A stretch of DNA of 64,000 bases from CAVRQM01 sp963822705 (GTDB lineage Bacteria > Pseudomonadota > Alphaproteobacteria > Acetobacterales > Acetobacteraceae): assembly GCA_963822705.1 (NCBI GenBank), contig CAWGIX010000004.1:62001-126000 (forward strand), written 5' to 3'. The notes below the pieces were generated by a model. The model did not search any database. It was not told where the DNA came from and worked only from the letters and a program-made list of their open reading frames with translations. Each line of letters begins with the position of its first letter. The stretch's first letter is position 1. Shown here piece by piece: positions 25,202-35,331 of the stretch. Made by a program: the position numbers and the translations under genes.

Positions 25202-26299
25202 CTACTTCAGGATGATCTCGACGCGCCGGTTCTGTGGCTCGCGCACGCCCTGAGCGGTGGGCACGAGCGGATGGCTCTCGCCAAAGCCTTGCGCCACGAT
25301 CTCGTTGCGCGGCACGCCGTCACGCACCAACTCGGCCGCCACCGCGTCGGCACGGCGCACCGACAGCCGCTGGTTGTAGGCCGCGGTGCCCGACAGGTCG
25401 GTGTAGCCGTTCACCTCGATGCGGGTAACTTGCACGCGAGCCACGTTCTGCGCCGCTTCGCTGATGATCTGGCGCGCCCGCTCGGTGAGGTCGGCGCGAT
25501 CCCAGTCGAAGAACACCAAGTAGGTGCGCGACGGCGCCGGCTGCGGCGGGGCGGTGACGACCGGGGCCGGCGGCGGCGGCGGCGCGGGCACGTTGAAGGC
25601 GTAACGGAGGCCGATCAGGAACGAGTGGTTGTACTGGTCCCCGATCTTCACCCTTCCGGCCAGCGGCGGGGTCGACAGGGTCTCGGCCGAGGCAAAACTC
25701 TCGTTCTCGAACACGCCCGTGAAGCGGTATTCGGCAGTGACCGACAGGCCCGGAATGCCCGGGAACGGGAACGCAGCACCGGCCATGGCCTGGGCCGAAA
25801 AAGCGCCTTTGCTGTCGTTGTTCGGGAAGTAGCCGGCCGATGTCCCAGGCAGGTAGAAGGTCGCCGAGTGCAGCTGGGTCCAGCGATAGCCCGCACCGAC
25901 ACCCACATACGGGAAGAAGAAGGGCGACCCGATGTCGAAGTCGTATAGAGCATTCAGGTAGCCGCCGTAGCTCTGGGTATCCCCATCGCCACCATCATAG
26001 AACGAGTTCCTCAGCTTCTGGTGGTCCTGGCGATAGTCGCCCTGGACCTCGATACGCAGCCCGCCGCCAAGTCCGTAACCGATGCTGGCGCTGCCGATGA
26101 ACCCGCCGTTGCCCTTGAGGTGCCCACCGAGCGCGGGAAATCCGGTTACGACCGGAGTGGCGTCCCTTATGTTGACACTTTGCAGGTAGTTGAAGCCGGC
26201 GCCCGCGCCGACGTACAGGCCATCGACCGGCTGCGCCATCACGGCTGCCGGGGTCGCCAGCAGGGTTGCTGCCAGGAGCACGCTGCGGAGCTTCATCAT
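25202..26299 (-). CDS. OmpA-family outer-membrane protein
   Basis: A 365-residue two-domain protein. Residues 1-22 are a signal peptide (LRSVLLAATLLATPAAVMAQ). Residues 25-225 form an eight-strand beta-barrel (GLYVGAGAGFNYLQ, ASIGYGLGGGLRIEVQ, FPYVGVGAGYRWTQ, FLIGLRYAF). A proline-rich hinge (APPPPPAPVV) leads to the OmpA C-terminal domain, with VFFDWDRADLT, EVNGYTDLSGTAAYNQRLSV (Asp and Arg for peptidoglycan) and GFGESHPLVP. It anchors the outer membrane to the cell wall. GAGGAG precedes two adjacent ATGs; the first is used. A terminator follows. Confidence 0.94.
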   Translation of the reverse strand: MMKLRSVLLAATLLATPAAVMAQPVDGLYVGAGAGFNYLQSVNIRDATPVVTGFPALGGHLKGNGGFIGSASIGYGLGGGLRIEVQGDYRQDHQKLRNSFYDGGDGDTQSYGGYLNALYDFDIGSPFFFPYVGVGAGYRWTQLHSATFYLPGTSAGYFPNNDSKGAFSAQAMAGAAFPFPGIPGLSVTAEYRFTGVFENESFASAETLSTPPLAGRVKIGDQYNHSFLIGLRYAFNVPAPPPPPAPVVTAPPQPAPSRTYLVFFDWDRADLTERARQIISEAAQNVARVQVTRIEVNGYTDLSGTAAYNQRLSVRRADAVAAELVRDGVPRNEIVAQGFGESHPLVPTAQGVREPQNRRVEIILK

Positions 26300-26474
26300 C
26301 CTATCTCCTCGTTGTCGTGGCCGCACCCCGCGGGCGCTGCCGGTACCAGGGCGGCGCTCGCCGCCGCTGTCCTGTCACGCCTGAAACTATCCCTGCAACC
26401 GGCGCGAAACCAGCGCTTACGGACCCACCTGCGACTTTCGGATGACGAGTGTGATAGTTGCGCAACAGTCCTGT

Positions 26475-26498
26475 AGCGCTCACAAAACAGTGAGCGCT
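26475..26498. repeat. Perfect 9-bp inverted repeat upstream of ompA-like gene
   Basis: AGCGCTCAC and GTGAGCGCT are exact reverse complements separated by six bases (AAAACA). The hairpin lies 176 bases before the OmpA-like start and has no T-run on either side. It may be an operator or an mRNA leader structure. Confidence 0.65.
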
Positions 26499-26533
26499 GG
26501 ATGGCTGTCGAATTGAGTAGCGGGAGCGCGGAA

Positions 26534-26590
26534 GGACAACTTCAGGATGATCTCGCCGCCGGGTTCTGCGGCTGGCGCACCCTGCGCGGG
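26534..26590 (-). pseudogene. Duplicated 3' remnant of OmpA-like gene
   Basis: About 57 bases match the last 57 bases of the OmpA-like gene at 25198-25256, including an identical 17-base core ACTTCAGGATGATCTCG, with two small indels. The encoded tail EIILK is retained but the stop codon has become TTG. No other part of the gene is present. The region from 26300 to 26691 otherwise holds only this remnant and the inverted repeat at 26475-26498. Confidence 0.65.
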
Positions 26591-26691
26591 GCCAGCGCTT
26601 GCAAAGTGCAATCGACGTTCGCAACACAGTGCGTCAGCTGGGTAACAGGCCCGTGACCCCCGCGAGATGGCGGGCCGTTTTGAAGGTTGGC

Positions 26692-27029
26692 TTAAGCGAC
26701 GATTGTCGCCTCGAATGGCGGCAACAGGTCGGGAGCCTCGAATTCCAGCACCCACAGGTCGGGGTCGGTGCGCACCTGGCGGGCGATGTAGGCATCGGCG
26801 GCGGCTTGATCGACCGGCAGCGCCCGGTTGCGCGCAGCCAAGCCGCAGCTCCATCGGCGGCGCGGATCTGGCTGAGCACGCTCAGCCCTGTGCGCCCGCG
26901 CAACAGGACCAAAATGCCGCCGGCATCGGCATCCCCGCGCCTGACGACCGTACCGTAACGGCCATCGCGGTTGCCCATGCGCAGCGCCATCTGCACCCAA
27001 AACCCTGCCTTGACCCGCGGCTCCGCCAC
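26692..27029 (-). CDS. DUF1491 family protein (one frameshift)
   Basis: A protein of about 112 residues. The first part, VKAGFWVQMALRMGNRDGR followed by VVRRGDADAGGILVLLRG, is the DUF1491 opening. After a break near 26818 the frame continues with DQAAADAYIARQVRTDPDLW and VLEFEAPDLLPPF, the family C-terminus. The family is conserved in alphaproteobacteria and its function is unknown; it lacks membrane segments and should be cytoplasmic. Start: GTG at 27029. It is divergent from a small basic protein gene 67 bases away. Confidence 0.8.
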
Positions 27030-27096
27030 GCCCTGCCTCGCCTTGCTCTTGGCCGGGCAAGTTGCCACGTTCGCCCCGCGGGCAAGAGGAACAGGC

Positions 27097-27342
27097 ATGG
27101 CCAGGCGGACGGAGCGCGGCGGAGCGGGCGCCAAGCCTGCGGAGATGTCCCCGGGACAGCGGGCGTACGAGGCCCGTCGCGCACAAAAGGCCGGCATGAC
27201 CCTTGATCGCTGGCTGGAGCAGAAACGGCGCGCCGAAGCCGCCGAAGCTGCCGCCCAGGTGCGTGCGGCGAAGCCGGCTCCGGCCAAAAAACCGGGATTG
27301 TGGTCACGGCTGATCGAGCGGGCCCATAAGCCTCTGTCGTGA
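27097..27342 (+). CDS. Small basic protein of unknown function
   Basis: An 81-residue protein rich in Lys, Arg and Ala with no membrane segment. AGAGGA lies before the ATG. The core YEARRAQKAGMTLDRWLEQK should form one amphipathic helix; the C-terminus ends in LWSRLIERAHKPLS after a KPAPAKKP linker. It may bind nucleic acid or an acidic partner. No family is recognised. Confidence 0.65.
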   Translation: MARRTERGGAGAKPAEMSPGQRAYEARRAQKAGMTLDRWLEQKRRAEAAEAAAQVRAAKPAPAKKPGLWSRLIERAHKPLS

Positions 27343-27457
27343 TCGATACAAACTGGCGGCCAATCTCCGGATCGGTAAGGCGTCGGACCGGCACGGGCTC
27401 GTGGACCAACCAGCGATGGAGCCGCTGTAGGACAGAAGTCACCGGAATGCCGATTTC

Positions 27458-28954
27458 ATGACCATCTCCCCGCTTGCCCCGCTGGCTGAGGTAGCTCAGC
27501 CGGAACAGCCCCTGAATGGCCTGATCGTTCCCGTCATTTTATCCGGCGGCTCCGGCACGCGGCTGTGGCCGGTCTCGCGTGAAAGCTTTCCGAAACAGTT
27601 TTGGCCACTGGTAACCGAGCGCTCGTTGATCGAGGAGACGGCACGCAGGGGGATCGGCCCCGGATTCGCCTCCCCCATGGTGGTCTGCAACCAGGAGCAT
27701 CGTTTTCTGGTTGCCGAGCAGATGCGCCTGGCGGGCGCCGAAGACGTGTGCATCGTGCTGGAGCCGGCCGGCCGCAACAGTGCCCCGGCGATTGCGGCGG
27801 CTGCACTGCTGGCTGCGGAGCAGGATCCCGGCGCCGTCTTGTGGATGATGGCGGCCGATGCCGCGATCGGCGACCCGGCTGCCCTCAATCGGCTGCTGCC
27901 GACCGCCGCGGCGTCGGCCCGCGCCGGGCGCATCGTGCTGTTCGGCATGCGGCCGACCCGGCCGGAGACCGGGTATGGCTATATCGAAGTGGGCGAGAGC
28001 CTGCCTGGCGAGGCGGGGGTCCATGCGCTGGCCGCTTTCGTCGAAAAGCCCGATGCCGTACGCGCTGCCGCCATGGCCACTTCGGGCCGGCATCTGTGGA
28101 ACTCGGGGATGTTTCTGTTCACCGCGGCCACGCTGCTCGAGGAGCTGGCGCAATATGCGCCGGCGGTGCTCGACGCGGCGCGGCGCGCGGTGGCCGGGCG
28201 CGTGCAGGACCTGGATTTCGTGCGCCTAGGTGCTGCCTTCGCGGAGGCGCCCTCCATCAGCCTTGACTACGCCGTGGCCGAACGCACGCGACGCGCGGCG
28301 GTGATCCCGGCCGATCTGGGCTGGTCGGATGTGGGCGGCTGGGCGGCGCTGTGGGCGCTGGGCGACAAGGACGAGCGGGGCAACGTCGCCGTGGGCGACG
28401 TTCTGCTGGAGCACGCCCGCGGTTGCTATGTGCGCAGTGACGGCATGTTGACCGCGGTCGTCGGGCTCAACGACGCGGTGGTGGTGGTGACCGAGGACGC
28501 CGTGCTGGCGATGCACCGCGACCGCGCGCAGGACGTGAAGCGCGTGGTCGACCGGCTGCGTGCCGGGAACCGGCGCGAAGCGGTGGCCCACGCACGCGAA
28601 TACCGTCCCTGGGGCTTCCATGAAAAGCTGATCCGCGGCGACCGCTTCCAGGTGAACCGTATCGTGGTGCAGCCCGGCGCGCATCTGACGTTGCAGAAAC
28701 ATTTCAATCGCGCCGAGCACTGGGTGGTGGTGCATGGCACGGCTCGTGTGGTTCGCGATGAGGATGACATGCTGCTGCGGGAGAACGAGAGCATCTATCT
28801 GCCGATCGGCACCTGGCATCGGCTGGAGAATCCCGGCCGCATTCCGCTCACCCTGATCGAGGTGCAATCGGGCAGCTATTTGGGCGAGGACGACGTGGAG
28901 CGCGTGGCCGACGTTTCTGGTGCAGCTGCGGCACCGCAGAGCCGGACGCCTTGA
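27458..28954 (+). CDS. manC: Mannose-1-P guanylyltransferase / mannose-6-P isomerase
   Basis: A 498-residue bifunctional enzyme that makes GDP-mannose. The N-terminal nucleotidyltransferase has ILSGGSGTRLWPVSRESFPK and VCNQEHRFLVAEQMR (residues 28-100) and the FVEKPD block. The C-terminal type II mannose-6-phosphate isomerase is a cupin beginning at REYRPWGFHEKLIRGDRFQV, with the metal-binding HLTLQKHFNRAEHWVVVHG. It supplies GDP-mannose to the surrounding polysaccharide region. The gene is intact and monocistronic here. Confidence 0.95.
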   Translation: MTISPLAPLAEVAQPEQPLNGLIVPVILSGGSGTRLWPVSRESFPKQFWPLVTERSLIEETARRGIGPGFASPMVVCNQEHRFLVAEQMRLAGAEDVCIVLEPAGRNSAPAIAAAALLAAEQDPGAVLWMMAADAAIGDPAALNRLLPTAAASARAGRIVLFGMRPTRPETGYGYIEVGESLPGEAGVHALAAFVEKPDAVRAAAMATSGRHLWNSGMFLFTAATLLEELAQYAPAVLDAARRAVAGRVQDLDFVRLGAAFAEAPSISLDYAVAERTRRAAVIPADLGWSDVGGWAALWALGDKDERGNVAVGDVLLEHARGCYVRSDGMLTAVVGLNDAVVVVTEDAVLAMHRDRAQDVKRVVDRLRAGNRREAVAHAREYRPWGFHEKLIRGDRFQVNRIVVQPGAHLTLQKHFNRAEHWVVVHGTARVVRDEDDMLLRENESIYLPIGTWHRLENPGRIPLTLIEVQSGSYLGEDDVERVADVSGAAAAPQSRTP

Positions 28955-29057
28955 ATCTCAGAGGTCCGATCGGCGCGGGCTTCTCGGCTTTAAAATAGCG
29001 GCGCGACGTCCCGGGACCGTAGCGGCGTCTGACCGTGCCGCGCGCGCTTCGGATCGG

Positions 29058-30240
29058 CTACGACTGGGCGCTGGGCGACAATACGGTGCAGCCCTTGTGC
29101 GAAAGGCGTCCGCAGGCCTGGACGGCCGCGTCGCGGGACACCCCGACCAGTCGCGCCCGATACAGCACCGCATGGCCCTGATGCACGCTGCCGATCTCCA
29201 TGCGCGCGGAGGCTAGCGCGGGGCCGACTTGGCCGCGCGCCGATTGCGCCACGGCGCGGGCCTGGCTCTCGCTGCCGAACGCCCCGACCTGGATGGCCCA
29301 CGGACCCGAGACGGGGCCCCCGGTGTGCACCGGCAGGGTCTCCGCCACGGCGCGCGAAATGAGATGGAAGCCGCCCGGATTGTGCCGCAGCGTATGTGGC
29401 AGCTCAGCCGCGGCGAGCTGGGTGCGCGGCGGCGGCACCGACGCGGGGGGACGGGCAGGGAGGCTGCCAGGACCGTGGTGACCGAGCGCATAGCCGCTGC
29501 CGAACCCTGCTGCTGCCGCGCACTCGGTTTTCGGCCACCGCGTACCCCCCCTCAAACGTGCGGCTGCGGCGCGGATAGCGTGGGCCCGGGGGAATGTCGG
29601 TCGGAATCTGGTTCAGTGCCACCATCTGCGCCTCGGAGACGCGCTGGGGCTGGACGCCGACCAGGCTGGGCGCAATCACCGCCACATAGTGCCGGGTCTC
29701 GGCCGGCAGCCCGCTGCGGTTGCTCAGATAGTCGTCGAGCCGTCCGGGTCCGGCATTGTAGGCAGCGAGGAAGGCGGGCGCACCGTACGCGTCGTAGAGT
29801 TCGCGCATGTAAGCGGTGCCGGCCAAAATGTTTTGTCGCGGGTCATAGGGATCACCGCCCAGATCATAGCGGCCCCGCAGCTCGTCGTAGGTATACGGCT
29901 CGACCTGCATCAGCCCCATCGCCCCCGTGGGCGAGGTGATCAGCGTGCCGTGCTCATACAGCCGGCCGCCGGACTCCTGGCGCATCACCCCCCGAATCCA
30001 CTGATCGGGCATGTCAAAGCGTTGCGCCGCCTCGCGGATATACGGTCCCCAGGGGTCTTCGGGCGGTCCTGGCGGGGAATAATCGCTGCGGGCCCGGGCC
30101 GCGTACTGCGCCGCCTCGATGGTGGCGCTTTCCCGCGTCGGATGCGTGGCGCAAGCCGCCAAAAGCGACAATACACCGAGAGCCGCGGCGCAGCGAAGAT
30201 GGCGGGACTGGGGTGTCAAGGGCGCGGGCAGCAGGGTCAT
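29058..30240 (-). CDS. Lytic transglycosylase with SPOR domain (one frameshift)
   Basis: A lipoprotein of about 393 residues. The signal sequence ends in LSLLAACATHP with a good lipobox. The SLT domain has the catalytic Glu in GVMRQESGGRLYE, then SPTGAMGLMQVEPYTYDEL, NILAGTAYMRELYDAYG and AAYNAGPGRLDDYLSN. A low-complexity segment follows in which the frame breaks near 29525. The C-terminus is a peptidoglycan-binding SPOR domain (WAIQVGAFGSESQARAVAQS). It cleaves murein, and SPOR usually targets the septum. The gene is convergent with manC. Confidence 0.87.
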
Positions 30241-30454
30241 GGGCGCGAACCTCGGTCGTGGCGCGGCCGTTTGGCAACAGCCGGAGGGCACGACGGTCAC
30301 ACGACCGCCGCTCAAGGACTCGATCAGAGTCATCGGCTAAGCCCCTAACTTGTCCCGCGCTTCGATGCAAGCGCTCTCGTCGGTGACAGGACATTCACGG
30401 GGGCGTGGTGTCTTGGCTGCGACACCCTGGACGCGAGGGGGTTTTTAAACAACG

Positions 30455-30914
30455 TTAATCGGGTCGATGAATCGGGTCGATCCATACCACCGTCTGCGGC
30501 TCTTCAACCGGCTCGATATCGAGATTGACCACCACCGCTTCATTGTCGCTGCGCACCAGCACGCATTCCAGTACCTCGTCGGCGCTGGCGTTGATTTCCT
30601 GGTGCGGCACGAAGGGCGGGACGTAGATGAAATCCCCGGGGCCGGCCTCGGCAGCAGAATTCCAGCCGCTCGCCCCAGCGCATGCGTGCTCGCCCGCGCA
30701 GCACGTAAATGACGCTCTCCAATGCGCCGTGATGGTGCGCGCCGGTTTTGGCATCAGGATGAATTTTGACAGTTCCCGCCCACAGCTTTTGCGCGCCGAC
30801 GCGGGCGAAGTTGATGGCCGCGGCGCGATCCATGCCAGAAGTCTGCGCGGTGTTGGGATCGAGACTGTCGCCCGGAATCACCCGCACGCCATCGTCTTTC
30901 CAGTCAGTGGTCAT
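30455..30914 (-). CDS. Cupin-domain protein (one frameshift)
   Basis: A single-domain cupin of about 152 residues. The ATG at 30914 has a strong AAGGAGG upstream. The first cupin motif GAHHHGALESVIYVLRGRAR carries three His and a Glu for metal binding; after a break near 30655 the second half resumes with AEAGPGDFIYVPPFVPHQ, the second motif. The C-terminus, NLDIEPVEEPQTVVWIDPIH, is shared with uncharacterised cupins annotated in many alphaproteobacteria. The reaction is unknown. Confidence 0.85.
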
Positions 30915-31064
30915 GCAAGCCTCCTTGAGCCACGTTGTCCGCACGCGTGCCCGCGTCAGCCATGCCACAAACTACCCGGCGACAGCACTCCGGGATCACA
31001 CTGCCTTTCTGGTGCGGGCAGCGGTCGGTTGCAGTCCTGGGGCGAATGCGTTACGCGCGGCGGC

Positions 31065-31918
31065 ATGGACACCGCCGTGCAGGCGGCACTGCTGCCGGAA
31101 CCTGCCCCGGGGTGGTGGCCTTGCCCTCCACCCGACCCATCTGGCTGCGCACGACCTCCGCGAAGCTGCATCGCTCTGGCGCCTGTGCTGGACCTGGCCT
31201 GGCTGGATATCAAGCTGCGTTATCGTGGTTCGATGCTGGGGCCATTCTGGCTGACCTTGTCGACCGCGGTCATGGTCGGCGCCATGGGTTTCATCTATGC
31301 CGCGCTGTTCCACATGAATTTGCGCGACTACCTGCCGTACCTCGCTCTCTCGCTCGTGCTGTGGGGATTTCTGGGTGCGCTGGTTGCCGATGCTTGCGTC
31401 GGCTTTACTCAGAACGATGGCATGATCCGCTCGCTGCGCATGCCGTTTTCGCTGTATGCGCGCGCGGATCGTCATTCGCAACATCCTGATCCTCGGCGCA
31501 TAACCTCCTGGTGATCGTGGCCGTCTATGCCTTTTTGGGCATTGCCCCCGGTTGGGCGGCGCTGCTCGCGATACCCGGAGTTGCTTTGTGGCTGGTTGAT
31601 GCGTTCGCCGTCTCGGTCCTGCTGGGCGCGGTCTGTGCGCGGTTCCGCGACATACCGCCGATCGTCGGAAGCGTCCTGCAGATCGCTTTCTTCGTGACGC
31701 CGGTGATTTGGAAACCGGAGCAAGTCGGCCCGGCTCGGCAGGTCTATCTGCCGATCAACCCGTTCTATGCGCTACTCGACCTGGTCCGCGGGCCGTTGCT
31801 CGGTCAGGTGCCGACCGGCATGGTGGTGCTCTCGGCAGTGGTATGGTCGTTGCTGCTGTGCGTTGTCGCATGGCGGCTATTTGTGCGCGTGCGCGGCCGG
31901 ATCGCTTTTTGGGTGTGA
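31065..31918 (+). CDS. wzm: Polysaccharide ABC exporter permease (frameshifted)
   Basis: An ABC-2 type inner-membrane permease of about 284 residues in the Wzm/KpsM family, which exports O-antigen or capsule chains with the ATPase that follows. Helices are seen in GPFWLTLSTAVMVGAMGFIY, YLPYLALSLVLWGFLGALVA, LVIVAVYAFLGIAPGWAALL and SVLQIAFFVTPVIW; LRYRGSMLGPFW and INPFYALLDLVRGPLL are family-typical. The frame is disturbed in the first 45 codons, near 31195 and near 31480. The proposed ATG at 31065 gives MDTAVQAALLPEPAPG, but its link to the first helix needs a frame change. Confidence 0.84.
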
Positions 31919-31923
31919 CCGGC

Positions 31924-32715
31924 ATGCCAAAGGCGGCATTTGCGTCGGTGGAGGTTGCCGGGGTCAACGTCGACTTCCCGCTCTATCACGGCAGCGCCCG
32001 CAGCCTCAAAAAGACCGTGTTCTCCAGAGTGTCCGGGCGCGTATCCCCGGATGCAAAACACCAACTGGTGGTCCACGCGTTGCGCGGCATCAGCTTTCGG
32101 CTGTCGCCCGGCGATCGGTTGGGGCTGGTGGGCAGCAACGGCGCGGGCAAGACCACCCTGTTGCGCACGCTGGCCGGGATCTACGAGCCAATGGTCGGGC
32201 GGGTGCGCGTGAACGGCAGCGTGGGTGCGCTGCTCGACCCGAATCTCGGCATGAACCCGGAGCTGACAGGCCGGGAAAACATTTCGCTGCGTGGACAATA
32301 TGCGGGACTGTCAGGGGCCGCCATTGCCAAGCTGGAGGAGGACGTTCGCGCGTTCGCTGAACTCGACCAGTTCATGGACCTGCCGATGCGCATCTATAGT
32401 TCGGGCATGGTGATCCGGCTGGGCTTCGCGCTGGCGACCGCCATCCATCCGCAAGTGCTGCTGATGGACGAATGGTTCTCCGCCGGCGACGCGGCGTTCA
32501 TGGAGAAGGCGAAGCTGCGCCTGGAAGAAATGGTGCGCGGAGCGGAAATTTTGATCCTGTCGAGCCACCAGCCGGCGGTAGTCCGGGACTGGTGCACAAG
32601 GGTGCTGTGGATGGACCAGGGTCGGGTGGTGGACGACGGCGCCCCGAAGGAGGTGCTGGGCCGCTATCTCGGCCGGGATCAGCAGAAGAGGCTGGACGCA
32701 GCCGTAGCCGCCTGA
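31924..32715 (+). CDS. wzt: Polysaccharide ABC exporter ATPase
   Basis: A 263-residue ATP-binding protein starting five bases after the permease gene. Walker A is LVGSNGAGKTTLLRTLAG (about 67-84), Walker B is QVLLMDEWFSAGD, and the switch His is in ILSSHQPAV. The signature region IYSSGMVIRLGFAL is the Wzt/KpsT form. It lacks the long carbohydrate-binding C-terminal domain of some Wzt proteins, so chain-terminal recognition is not expected. It powers export of the glycan made by the region's transferases. Confidence 0.93.
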   Translation: MPKAAFASVEVAGVNVDFPLYHGSARSLKKTVFSRVSGRVSPDAKHQLVVHALRGISFRLSPGDRLGLVGSNGAGKTTLLRTLAGIYEPMVGRVRVNGSVGALLDPNLGMNPELTGRENISLRGQYAGLSGAAIAKLEEDVRAFAELDQFMDLPMRIYSSGMVIRLGFALATAIHPQVLLMDEWFSAGDAAFMEKAKLRLEEMVRGAEILILSSHQPAVVRDWCTRVLWMDQGRVVDDGAPKEVLGRYLGRDQQKRLDAAVAA

Positions 32716-32759
32716 ACCAGGCCGCGGCAACCGCGCCCAGAAAATTGCGTTCCCGCACC

Positions 32760-35331
32760 ATGCCATCGGCCGGCCGCCCGACCAGCGCAGCGCGCGACAC
32801 CTCGATCGCAACCTACAAGGCCCGGCGCGATTTTGCGCGCACCGCCGAGCCGCCGCCGGACACCGCCGGCAGGCAGCCGGGCAGAAACTGACTTTCGTGG
32901 TCCAAAAACACGACGCCACCCGGCTGCACTGGGATTTTCGGCTCGAACACGGCGGCGTGCTGTGGAGCTGGGCGGTGCCCCGCGGCCCTTCGCTCGACCC
33001 GCACGACAAACGGCTGGCGGTACATGTGGAGGACCATCCGCTCGATTATGCGGATTTCCACGGCACCATCCCGGCGGGCCAATACGGCGCGGGAACGGTG
33101 GAAACCTGGGACCGCGGCACCTGGGAGCCGCAACCGGGCCGCGACCCGGCAGCGGACATGGCGCGCGGGGAAATAAAGTTTTTGCTGCACGGCAAGCGGC
33201 TGCACGGAAAGTTCGTGTCTGGTGCGCCTGAAACCGCGGCCAAAGGAACGCGCGGAAAACTGGCTGCTGATCAAGGAGCACGACGAGCACGAGCGGGCCG
33301 GCGCCGACGCGGGCGGCATGGAGGCGGAGGTCGTCCGCCAAAACCGCACGGCAAAAGGCGCACCTGGAACAGTAACCGCGCCACGCAAGACAACGCGCCG
33401 GCCCCGGCCGTCACCGGCGATGCGCCGCCTGTCTCCGGTGCCACCCGCGGCGCATTGCCGCAAAGCCAGACTCCGCAACTCGCGCAGCAAGTGGACGAGG
33501 TGCCGCTCGGAAAGGATTGGCTGAGCGAGGTCAAATTCGACGGCTACCGCCTGCTGGCTTTCGTCAACCAGGGAGCGGTGCGGCTGATCACCCGCAACGG
33601 CAATGACTGGACCCACCGCATGTCGCGCCTGGCGCGTAGCGTGGCGTCGCTGGGCCTGCGCGACGCGCTGCTCGACGGCGAGCTGGTGGCGCTGGACGAT
33701 CAGGGTCGCTCGAATTTTTCCCGGCTGCAGGACGCGATTGTCGCACGGGCCAGGATGACAAGCTGTTCCTGTACCTGTTCGACCTGCTGCATCTGGAGGG
33801 CTGGGATCTGCGGCCGTGCCGACTGATCGACCGCAAGACGGCGCTCCAGAAATTGTCGGAGTGGCGCGGGACGGTGCGCTACAGCGACCACGTACAGGGT
33901 CAGGCTGCAGCGCTGCGCAGCCAAGCCTGCGCGCAGAATCTGGAAGGCATCGTCTGCAAGCAGGTCGACGCGCCATATCAGGCGGGGCGGTCGGCTGCCT
34001 GGGTCAAGATAAAGTGCCAGAACCGGGAAGAATTCCTGGTTCTGGGCTGGACCCCGCCGAAAGGTAGCCGCGCTGGCCTAGGCTCGCTGCATCTTGGCTA
34101 CTACGATCCTGCCGGCGGGCTGCACTATGCGGGCGGCGTGGGCACGGGCTTTTCGGATCGTGTGCTGACGGATTTGCGCGCCCGGCTGGAACCGATGGCC
34201 GCCCCGCGCCCCGAAAACCTTATCTGGCAAGGCGTAAAACCGGATCGCACCATCACCTGGGTGCGGCCCGAGCTGGTCGCCGAAGTGGAATTTTTGGGTT
34301 GGACCGACGATGCACGGGTCCGGCACACCACGTTCTTGGGCCTGCGCGAGGACAAGCCGGCCGCCGAAGTCGTCCGGGTGCCGCCCGGCGAAACGGTGCG
34401 TGAGCCGCCGCCCGATCCGGCGCCGGCGCGGCGCTCGGCGGTGACGGTGGCGAAAAAGCCAACGCACGCCGAGGAAGGCGCGTATGGGGTGCGCCTGAGC
34501 CATCCCGACAAGCAGCTGTGGCCCGGCATCACCAAACGCGACCTGGCGCAGTATTGGGAGGCCGTAGCCGAGCACGCGCTGCCGGAGATCGCCCACCGTC
34601 CGCTCGCTCTGGTGCGCTGCCCGGACGGCATCGACGGCGAGCACTTTTTCCAGAAGCACTCCGGTCTGGGCTTTCCAAAGCAGTTGCGTGCGGCCGAGGC
34701 GGCGGGTGCGCCCTACATCGTGTTGGACGACGCGGCGGGGCTGATCGCGGCGGCGCAGATGGCCGCCATCGAGCTGCATGCCTGGGGCTCGAAAGAACCT
34801 GACGCGCTGCATCCCGACCGCCTGGTGTTCGACCTGGATCCGGGCGACGGCGTCGGCATGGCCCAGCTGGTCACGGCCGCGCGCGAGGTGCGGGACCGGT
34901 TGCATCGTCTGGGCCTGGAGTCGTTCTGCCGCACCTCCGGCGGCAAGGGGCTGCATGTCGTGGCGCCCCTCACGCCACGCACCGGCTGGGACGAGACGCG
35001 GGCATGGTGCCGGGCGTTTGCCGAACTGATGGTCGCCGACCAGCCTGAGCGCTACGTGGCGCAGGTAAAAAAGTCGATCCGGACCAACAAGGTTCTGGTC
35101 GACTGGCTGCGCAACGGACTGGGCTCCACCGCCATCGCCTCGTTTTCGCCGCGGGCGCGTCCCGGGGCCGGCGTGGCGACGCGGCTATCCTGGCGCGAGG
35201 TGACCGAAAAACTCGACCCGGCCCAGTTCACGCTGCGCACCGTCCCGGCACGGCTGAAACGGCAACGCAGCGATCCCTGGGCGGATTTCTCGGCCGCCGC
35301 GCGCCCGCTGCCCGATCCCCGCGGCACGTAA
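32760..35331 (+). CDS. ligD: ATP-dependent DNA ligase D (about four frameshifts)
   Basis: The multi-domain ligase of bacterial non-homologous end joining, about 857 residues in the order phosphoesterase, ligase, polymerase. The phosphoesterase has HDATRLHWDFRLEHGG and IPAGQYGAG. The ligase active-site Lys is in EVKFDGYRLL, and the ligase closes with EGIVCKQVDAPYQAG. The polymerase domain shows HPDKQLWPGITKRDLAQYW, HFFQKHSG, FDLDPGDG and CRTSGGKGLHVV. Frame breaks occur near 32886, 33217, 33330-33480 and 33740; the 3' 1.5 kb is uninterrupted. The stop shares a base with the ku ATG (TAATG). Confidence 0.92.
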
